Source: DMER64 sp964554535 (GTDB lineage Bacteria > Bacteroidota > Bacteroidia > Bacteroidales > UBA932). From it: a stretch of DNA of 64,000 nt. The stretch covers positions 20,626 through 84,625 of the forward strand of contig CAZKPB010000009.1 in the NCBI GenBank assembly GCA_964554535.1, given 5' to 3'. The translations under genes and the position numbers were made by a program. Under the pieces are notes generated by a model that saw nothing but the letters and a program-made list of their open reading frames with translations, was not told the origin of the DNA and ran no database searches. Below are positions 59,239 through 64,000 of this stretch, piece by piece. Numbering within the stretch: position 1 is the first letter of the stretch; every line of letters begins with the position of its first letter.

Positions 59239-60813
59239 ATGAAAAAACTATATACTCTCATTGCCCTCTTCTGTCTGGGCACCACACTCCTGGCCGCTGC
59301 GCCGGAAAAAACACCCGTCACCGGCGCGGACGGACTCAAACGCGCCACTCCCGAGTCGCAGGGCGTCCCCGCTCAGGCCATTGCCGACCTGTTTAAGGCC
59401 ATTGACCAAAAGGACTACCAGGTGCACAGTCTGATGCTTATCCGCCACGGCTATGTTATTGCCGAACATTGGTGGGATCCCTACCGTGCCGAAGAACCGC
59501 ACGCCATGTACTCGGCCACCAAAACTTTTTCCGGAACCGCAATTGGTTTTGCGGTGCAGGAAGGGTTGCTCCGCATTGAAGACAAAGTGATATCGTTCTT
59601 CCCAGATATGCTGCCGGACACCATTTCTCCCCAACTGGCCAAGCTAACGGTGCGCCATCTGCTTACTATGTCTGCAGGACACGCCGGCACCCAATACGCC
59701 GGGTCGGGCAACGCCCAGATAAAATCGTTCCTGGCCGCCGACTTTGCACACGAACCGGGAGAAGTCTTTGCTTACAACATCACTTGTTCGCATATGCTTT
59801 CCAACATCATCACCCGCGTTACCGGATTGTCTCTCTATGAATACCTCAAGCCCAGACTGCTGGACCCGCTGGGAATCAAAGACATTGAATGGGAAATGGA
59901 TATGGACGGCCGCAATATGGGCAACGGGGGGTTGCACCTCAGAACCTCGGATATGGCCAAGATGGGCCTCTTTTTATTGGGCAAAGGTGCCTGGAACGGC
60001 AAACAGTTGATGGACAGCCAATGGATAGAAGCCGCCACCACTCCGCACATCTTCCAGCATCCGGAACGGACAACCGAGGAAAACAGCAAGGACGACGGCA
60101 GCCAGGGTTACGGCTATCAGATCTGGATGGGCCGCAATAATTCTTTCCGCGCCATTGGCGCTTCCAGTCAACTGATTATGGTGATTCCCGAGTATGACTT
60201 CGTTGCCGTCTCCACCGCCAGCGTAGGCGACGAGAATGGTTTTAACAGCCTGCTGTACGCCCTGCTGCCCCAAATGTCCGACAAGCCTCTCAAGCCCGTC
60301 AAAGGATTTGACCTCAATGCCCAACTCTCGCAGTACGTGCTGGACCGCCCCTTTGATGCGGGCGACGCCTCGGCCAAAGTCACTTCCTGCACCCGTCGTT
60401 ATGTGATACAGCAGAACAATCTTGGGATAGAACAGGTGAGCTTCCGTTTTGATGCGGAAGGTAATTGCACGCTGACTCTGGAATCGGCCGGAGCCCTCCA
60501 CAACATCCCCTTTGGGCTCAATGTATGGAAAATGGGCCACACGGACCGCAAACTGCAGAACTCACGCTCGGTATACGCCAATACTATGAACACTTCTCCC
60601 GTCACCACCGCCGGTATATGCAGCTGGGGCGCCGTCAATGAACTGAACGCCCACTACCTGTCTATGTTCAATGTAAATGCCACTGAAACCTTTAAATTCG
60701 TTTTCAGTGGCAATGAATTGAAAATGACTGTTGTGGCACCTCAGACACCGCAACGCCCAGGGCAACAACAAACAGCAAGCCGCGACATTGTATTGCGCGG
60801 CCTGCTGCAATAA
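59239..60813 (+). CDS. Secreted serine hydrolase of the class C beta-lactamase family
   Basis: 524 aa from the ATG at 59239 (MKKLYTLIALFCLGTTLLAA). The catalytic SxxK is SATK in MYSATKTFSGTAIGF, a YxN-type tyrosine lies in FAYNITCSHMLSNIITRVTG, and DGSQGYGYQIWMGRNNSFR leads to the third motif region. The N-terminal insert TPESQGVPAQAIADLFKAID is typical of the beta-lactamase-related esterase group. A ~170-residue C-terminal beta-rich extension follows. It is probably periplasmic, hydrolysing a D-peptide or ester. Antibiotic resistance cannot be concluded. Confidence 0.87.
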   Translation: MKKLYTLIALFCLGTTLLAAAPEKTPVTGADGLKRATPESQGVPAQAIADLFKAIDQKDYQVHSLMLIRHGYVIAEHWWDPYRAEEPHAMYSATKTFSGTAIGFAVQEGLLRIEDKVISFFPDMLPDTISPQLAKLTVRHLLTMSAGHAGTQYAGSGNAQIKSFLAADFAHEPGEVFAYNITCSHMLSNIITRVTGLSLYEYLKPRLLDPLGIKDIEWEMDMDGRNMGNGGLHLRTSDMAKMGLFLLGKGAWNGKQLMDSQWIEAATTPHIFQHPERTTEENSKDDGSQGYGYQIWMGRNNSFRAIGASSQLIMVIPEYDFVAVSTASVGDENGFNSLLYALLPQMSDKPLKPVKGFDLNAQLSQYVLDRPFDAGDASAKVTSCTRRYVIQQNNLGIEQVSFRFDAEGNCTLTLESAGALHNIPFGLNVWKMGHTDRKLQNSRSVYANTMNTSPVTTAGICSWGAVNELNAHYLSMFNVNATETFKFVFSGNELKMTVVAPQTPQRPGQQQTASRDIVLRGLLQ

Positions 60814-60830
60814 GGCTAACGCCTTCTTTT
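60812..60830 (+). terminator. Short candidate terminator between convergent genes
   Basis: AAGGC-TAAC-GCCTT followed by CTTTT. The 5-bp stem overlaps the serine hydrolase stop region and touches the end of the RRM gene, so it is weak. Confidence 0.4.
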
Positions 60831-61134
60831 AGTATCTGCGATTGTTGTATCCGCCGCGGCCACCATTGCCACGGTCTTCATACGTACGTTCGGTTTTAGG
60901 TCTGGCTACATTGACGCCAATATTTTGGCCTTCAAAGTTTGTGTTGTTCAATGCATCAATGGCGGCTTGGCCTTCTGCATCATTAGGCATTTCTACAAAA
61001 CCAAAGCCACGTGAACGTCCGGTCATTTTATCGGTGATTACGCTGGCAGAAGAAACTGTGCCATATTGGGAAAATAATTCTTGCAAGCCTTCGCTTTTGG
61101 TACCCCAACTGAGGTGAGAAACATAAATGTTCAT
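60829..61134 (-). CDS. RRM-type RNA-binding protein with Gly/Arg-rich tail
   Basis: 101 aa. NIYVSHLSWGTKSEGLQELF holds RNP2 (IYVSHL) and GRSRGFGFVEMPNDAEGQAA holds RNP1 (RGFGFVEM), making one RNA recognition motif (~residues 1-80). The tail RGNGGRGGYNNRRY is Gly/Arg-rich, as in cyanobacterial and Bacteroidetes cold-regulated RRM proteins. It binds single-stranded RNA; its targets are unknown. The leader of about 110 nt contains a hairpin and a T-run just before the ATG, consistent with post-transcriptional control. Confidence 0.92.
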   Translation of the reverse strand: MNIYVSHLSWGTKSEGLQELFSQYGTVSSASVITDKMTGRSRGFGFVEMPNDAEGQAAIDALNNTNFEGQNIGVNVARPKTERTYEDRGNGGRGGYNNRRY

Positions 61135-61248
61135 TTAGAAAAAAAAAATAAAATGTGATTGATTATTACATTACGTTATGTGACTATCGCGATATAGTGC
61201 ACGGTCTAACAATGATGATATCGGTGTATAAACGCAATGTTCAAGGCA

Positions 61249-61256
61249 CAAATGTA
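61249..61256 (-). promoter_or_regulatory. -7 promoter element of the RRM gene
   Basis: CAAATGTA reads TACATTTG on the minus strand, matching TAnnTTTG, about 115 bp upstream of the RRM ATG. Confidence 0.5.
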
Positions 61257-61281
61257 GACGAATTATTTTGAACTACCTAAT

Positions 61282-61320
61282 AAATCGACAACATAGACAA
61301 AAAATCGACAACATAGACAA
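61282..61320. repeat. Two tandem copies of a 19-20-bp sequence
   Basis: AAATCGACAACATAGACAA occurs at 61282-61300 and again at 61302-61320, a period of 20 bp, between the RRM promoter and the GC-rich inverted repeat. Confidence 0.7.
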
Positions 61321-61415
61321 ACGCTTCCCGCCTAAAAAATAGAAAAAGACTCAAGAAATATTGGCTTTCAACGTAAAATCTGTTTTACGGCAAAAGGCGA
61401 ACATATTTGTATTAC

Positions 61416-61680
61416 ACCCGCGCCGAAGGCCCCACCCCCCGCGCAGCACCGGCGGTACCGAAGGTCGTTGTGAATTGTCATTCGCCGACGGGTTTGCGCT
61501 CGAACCACTCCTTTTAGCCGCGTCAGCGCTACGCGCCGCCACGTCTAACGTCGGGTGTCGCGCAATTACGGCCGTCAACGTCCGCTAACGCGGCCGTTGC
61601 CACCCGTAACCCCCTTGCTCCATAACAATTCACACTCCCCCGCCTTCAGCTGCGCGGGGGGTGGGGCCTCCGATGCGGGT
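61416..61680. repeat. Long GC-rich inverted repeat (cruciform-forming element)
   Basis: Outer arms of 32 bp (61416-61447 and 61649-61680) match at 29 of 32 positions, including a perfect 20-bp block. Inside, GTGAATTGT (61470-61478) pairs with ACAATTCAC (61625-61633). The ~145-bp centre is very GC-rich and has smaller stems such as CGGCCG. Overlapping ORFs exist on both strands but neither looks like a protein. It is probably a non-coding mobile or structural repeat. The flanks, 61135-61415 and 61681-61813, show no gene. Confidence 0.7.
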
Positions 61681-61813
61681 TGGAATCTTGCTGGGGATTG
61701 GTTACAACATGTAATATGCAACATGACTTTGGCTGTTTTTTCGCAAAGTTAATTCCCAGTTTAATCTATGGGATTGTTTTCCCTCGGTCGTCCTCTTTTT
61801 GAATGTTTATTAC

Positions 61814-61845
61814 GTTTCAATCCACGCCCCTACGCGAGGGGCGAC
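61814..61845 (-). CRISPR. Solitary type I-C-like CRISPR repeat
   Basis: One 32-bp unit. On the minus strand it begins GTCGCCCCTCGCG and ends GTGGATTGAAAC, with the internal stem CGCCCCT/AGGGGCG, which matches the type I-C repeat consensus as I know it. No second copy occurs within the next 100 bp on either side, so there is no array inside the window. The nearest promoter-like element reading into it is in the 55-bp repeat at 61923-61977. Confidence 0.72.
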
Positions 61846-61922
61846 AGACGCCCCCGGTACCGCTTCTGTAATCATTAACTTTGAATCGGCATTTTTGGCA
61901 AAGTAAAATCTGCACTTTACGA

Positions 61923-61977
61923 AAAACGGGATATTCTCCTTTGCCAAAAATGGGATAAGCAAAGTTACCTATTACAA
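61923..61977 (-). repeat. Left copy of an outward-facing 55-bp repeat
   Basis: Identical to the reverse complement of 63946-64000 at 54 of 55 positions. On the minus strand it contains TAACTTTG (61960-61967), a TAnnTTTG promoter element directed at the solitary CRISPR repeat about 115 bp away. CTTTGCCAAAAATG (61939-61952) also pairs perfectly with CATTTTTGGCAAAG at 61890-61903. Confidence 0.75.
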
Positions 61978-62128
61978 GCACCTGCTGGAAGGTTACCGCC
62001 TTCACGGCGTCAGCTACCCCCGCTTCATCCGTCACAGTCTTGGCCAGCTTGGTGGCTATCCTGTTCAGGATTCTGGCGTCAACCCCGGGAAACTGGTTTT
62101 GAAGCGCCTCTAATAGTTGTTTAAGCAT
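61978..62128 (-). pseudogene. 5' fragment of a phage structural/scaffold gene
   Basis: About 50 codons, MLKQLLEALQNQFPGVDARI then LNRIATKLAKTVTDEAGVAD and AVTFQQV, resemble small proteins of Mu-like Bacteroidetes prophages encoded downstream of head genes. After FQQV the frame runs into the 55-bp repeat and becomes unrelated, so the gene was truncated there. The family resemblance is from memory; the product is unassigned. Confidence 0.55.
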
Positions 62129-62338
62129 GCTGTTATTTTTTAAATAAAAAATGGTGGCAGCCCTAAATGACTGTCACCTACAAAAATATAACATAAAAAA
62201 CCGTTTTTTCAATATTCGCAAACGAGTTGTTCACATATTTGTTCATCAAATATGACAGAAGAGGGCCTCGCGGGGGTGCGTACACGTGCGTAAGTGTAAT
62301 ATGCACGCGCGAGATGTTGCTAATCTGAATAATGTAAT

Positions 62339-62346
62339 TATCTTTG
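62339..62346 (+). promoter_or_regulatory. Promoter of the candidate small RNA
   Basis: TATCTTTG (TAnnTTTG) with GTTG at 62316-62319, 19 bp upstream, giving a full -33/-7 pair. A small perfect inverted repeat, CATATTTG/CAAATATG, lies upstream at 62234-62254. Confidence 0.6.
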
Positions 62347-62352
62347 TGATGT

Positions 62353-62574
62353 CGAGTGGGAGCCTGTTAAACGAACATCGAAAGATGGGTGCGAAAACGG
62401 TTGGTTAGCAGATACAGCTGCTTTCGAAAATTATGGCCAATAAGGTATGACCGGGCAGGTAGCTGGACAGAAACCGATTAAGTTCGAGGGGCCTTGCGGT
62501 TACGACCAATAAAGGCAAGAACACTCTAAGGAGGTACTCGGTAAAGCCTTGATTATTTCAGGGCTTTATTTTTT
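62353..62574 (+). ncRNA. Candidate ~220-nt small RNA within the prophage remnant
   Basis: A complete -33/-7 promoter precedes this stretch, and an intrinsic terminator ends it: TAAAGCC (62542-62548) pairs with GGCTTTA (62562-62568) followed by TTTTTT. No ORF with a sensible start fills it. Possible stems include CGAGT near the 5' end with ACTCG near the 3' end, and GCAG/CTGC. GGCCAATAAGG and GACCAATAAAGG form an internal near-repeat. I do not recognise it as tmRNA, RNase P, SRP or a known riboswitch. It runs opposite to both flanking phage gene fragments. Confidence 0.55.
62542..62574 (+). terminator. Intrinsic terminator of the candidate small RNA
   Basis: TAAAGCC, a 13-nt loop, GGCTTTA, then six T. 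The T-run overlaps the last codons of the convergent MuF-toxin gene. Confidence 0.7.
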
Positions 62575-63471
62575 CTTAGCCCATTGGATAATAAAATTTC
62601 TGATGAATCGTTCACTTTGTATGTCCGACCTCGTTATGTGTATTTCTCTTTTCCCCCTAAATAATATGATATCCTTTATGTGGCTATGAGTTTCATAAAA
62701 TCTTTTTAGCTCTTCTGCAATGATACGGCTCTCGTAAATGTCGGCAACATCCAAAATAACATTTGTGCTTTGGGTCGCAGATTTGTTTAGCCTTGACTCC
62801 AAAGACCCAACTCCGTTAATTGTTTTAATTTCATATAAATAGTATTTTTTCTCTTTCCGCAATATTGAATCTGCGCTACTTCCACCGTGCGGATTAGGCA
62901 ACAGAAAAATGTCATATCCTTTCAGTGCGGCTTTCCTCGCCGCTGCAAGATTTTTTGGGATTTCTCCAGCACTAATCAATCTTGCATCCACCCCTTTGTC
63001 AAAATAAAAAATTGAGCCTTTCCCTTTTACGCCTCTAACTCTTGTGAAAATTTTCATCTCAGTTATTTCTCGAAGAATCCTTGTCTTTTCACGATTATTT
63101 ATCCCTTTTTCTCCAGCCTTCATTATCATATTGGCTATGCCTAAGGTTATATCAGAAAACAGCATTCCGTTTGTCTTCAATTTTTTACTACGATACTTTT
63201 CAACTAACAATTGGATAGCTCTTTCAACCTTACTTTCAGAAGTACGCGCCGTCTGAGCATTGAATGCCTGCGCCTCAGCTACCCCTTTGGCTGCATTAGG
63301 TGTGATGCGCATCTGAGGGCAGTACTTCTCATTATCGCGGACAAAGTAGGGTAGGCTCTTGGCATTCTCCAGCCTGTCTTTGTTATCTACCATCCAGGTG
63401 CTGAATGCCTCCGGTGGCTTGGAGACTGTGTTCACTGAAGTGGAAAAGGGCTTCTGGCCGTTGAGACGCAT
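62566..63471 (-). CDS. Truncated MuF-type phage head protein with C-terminal nuclease-toxin domain
   Basis: 301 aa from the first ATG. The same frame is open further upstream to about 63,550 and reads HARAAGCRCYVTSILKTRDE before a stop. The CRC-containing segment is the end of a MuF/SPP1 gp7-like head morphogenesis domain, whose N-terminal part is missing. FSTWMVDNKDRLENAKSLPY is a usual linker. The C-terminal ~140 residues (KGYDIFLLPNPHGG, YYLYEIKTI, QSTNVILDVADIYES) resemble CdiA-type nuclease toxins, with E and K in the EIK motif as likely catalytic residues. MuF-toxin fusions are known from temperate phages. No immunity gene is recognisable beside it. Confidence 0.62.
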   Translation of the reverse strand: MRLNGQKPFSTSVNTVSKPPEAFSTWMVDNKDRLENAKSLPYFVRDNEKYCPQMRITPNAAKGVAEAQAFNAQTARTSESKVERAIQLLVEKYRSKKLKTNGMLFSDITLGIANMIMKAGEKGINNREKTRILREITEMKIFTRVRGVKGKGSIFYFDKGVDARLISAGEIPKNLAAARKAALKGYDIFLLPNPHGGSSADSILRKEKKYYLYEIKTINGVGSLESRLNKSATQSTNVILDVADIYESRIIAEELKRFYETHSHIKDIILFRGKREIHITRSDIQSERFIRNFIIQWAKKK

Positions 63472-63715
63472 TTTGGCATCTTCGTTCAGCTCGTCCCGCG
63501 TCTTGAGTATTGACGTAACATAACAGCGACAGCCAGCCGCCCTTGCGTGCTAAGAGGGTCACTGACCGGGATTCCACCACTGCAGCATTTGTACCATTAT
63601 TTAGGCAGATATGTTACCGTATATTTTGCACTCTTTTTACCATGTTCTGTATATATAAATTACTGCGTACAATAGTGGGGATAATGCTCCAATATGTGTA
63701 AAAAGTGCGCTCCGG

Positions 63716-63791
63716 AGATTGTTCCCGAGACGTCACCGTCATTGTGTTCTGATGCGCAACACGTCATTGTGAGACGAAACCGAAGCAATCT
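63716..63791. repeat. Small palindromic repeat with CGTCATTGTG pair
   Basis: AGATTG at 63716-63721 and CAATCT at 63786-63791 bracket two direct copies of CGTCATTGTG (63737-63746, 63762-63771). The outline resembles dispersed intergenic repeats of the form TCATTGCGAG...GAAGCAATC found in several phyla. Confidence 0.45.
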
Positions 63792-63820
63792 AATTTTTCA
63801 ACTAGTAACACTCAATATTT

Positions 63821-63847
63821 AAAAAAGCGAGACCTAAGCCCCGCTTT
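63821..63847 (-). terminator. Candidate minus-strand terminator
   Basis: On the minus strand AAAGCG, a 12-nt loop, CGCTTT and a run of T. No gene reading into it lies inside the window; the rest of 63,560-63,945 holds no ORF I can support. Confidence 0.5.
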
Positions 63848-63945
63848 AAATGTTTTCACAACGGAATAATCCTTATTGTGAATTGCTTCAAAAATGTATC
63901 ACAAATATATAACAATATATTGAATAACAAAAACATCATCTATCA

Positions 63946-64000
63946 TTGTAATAGGTAACTTTGCTTATCCCATTTTTGGCAAAGGAGAATATCCTGTTTT
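63946..64000 (+). repeat. Right copy of the outward-facing 55-bp repeat (reaches window edge)
   Basis: Starts TTGTAATAGG and contains TAACTTTG at 63956-63963. It is the mirror of 61923-61977 with one mismatch and probably continues past the window. Confidence 0.75.

Noticed and set aside
59239..60813. Antibiotic-resistance beta-lactamase
   Set aside because: The fold and SxxK motif are shared by many esterases and D-peptidases; nothing in the sequence or context points to antibiotic hydrolysis.
61351..61588. Overlapping 75-codon frames on both strands
   Set aside because: They lie within the GC-rich inverted repeat; opposite-strand overlap and composition indicate a structural repeat, not proteins.
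61480..61610. Possible integron attC site (GTCTAAC-like core)
   Set aside because: I found no matching partner core with correct spacing and no integrase or cassette ORF.
61817..61977. C-terminal part of the 103-codon frame 61817-62128
   Set aside because: This part is encoded by the 55-bp repeat and the CRISPR repeat region; only the first ~50 codons look like a real gene fragment.

Overview
This window is chromosomal DNA from a member of the Bacteroidales, most likely a gut anaerobe. I cannot name the genus. The evidence is the gene content (a TonB-dependent receptor with a carboxypeptidase-like N-terminal domain, DUF4249 and DUF2807 proteins, DUF3810, a golvesin-type amidase) and the promoters: many genes are preceded by TAnnTTTG, the -7 element of Bacteroidetes sigma-ABfr promoters. 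Coding DNA is moderately GC-rich. Three patches look clearly different: 35.6-36.1 kb, 55.7-56.9 kb and 61-64 kb.

Layout. 0-3.3 kb: a leftward operon of a family 2 glycosyltransferase, a SpoIID/LytB protein and an AmpG-like permease (cell-wall fragment handling). 3.35-9.7 kb: a rightward outer-membrane cassette (secreted protein, TonB-dependent receptor, DUF4249 lipoprotein, MG2-like protein). 9.7-15.1 kb: a leftward RND efflux operon (adaptor, pump, TolC). 15.2-17.7 kb: queH, then a DUF362/DUF6599 pair. 17.9-34.0 kb: an acyl-CoA synthetase and a 14.3-kb leftward cluster that encodes fermentation of lysine to butyrate and acetate: atoD, kal, kce, kdd, kamA, kamB, kamC, kamD, kamE, atoA, crt, hbd, bcd, etfB, etfA. 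34.3-38.8 kb: queA, an AT-rich operator array next to a small helix-turn-helix regulator, pyrD and a serine hydrolase lipoprotein. 38.7-43.7 kb: a leftward ECF sigma operon (DUF3810, sigma, membrane anti-sigma-like protein, two DUF2807 proteins, a dipeptidase). 43.7-53.0 kb: a large golvesin/amidase protein, htpG, a DUF47/PiT phosphate pair, a lipoprotein hydrolase and a TlpA-type thioredoxin lipoprotein. 53.0-55.6 kb: a PadR/DUF2812 pair, tRNA-Arg(TCT) and a CE1-type esterase. 55.8-57.1 kb: three 36-bp REP hairpins beside a RAYT transposase gene and a collapsed acetyltransferase pseudogene. 57.2-61.1 kb: a GH43-CBM6 enzyme, a lipoprotein of unknown function, a beta-lactamase-type hydrolase and an RRM protein.

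The last 3 kb is an accessory patch. It holds a long GC-rich inverted repeat, one solitary type I-C-like CRISPR repeat, and a prophage remnant: a truncated MuF head protein with a C-terminal nuclease-toxin domain, a 5' fragment of a second phage gene, and between them a candidate ~220-nt small RNA on the opposite strand with its own promoter and terminator. The remnant lies between two outward-facing copies of a near-identical 55-bp repeat. Each copy carries a promoter-like TAACTTTG, and the left one points at the solitary CRISPR repeat. This patch and the REP/RAYT locus are the parts most worth following up.
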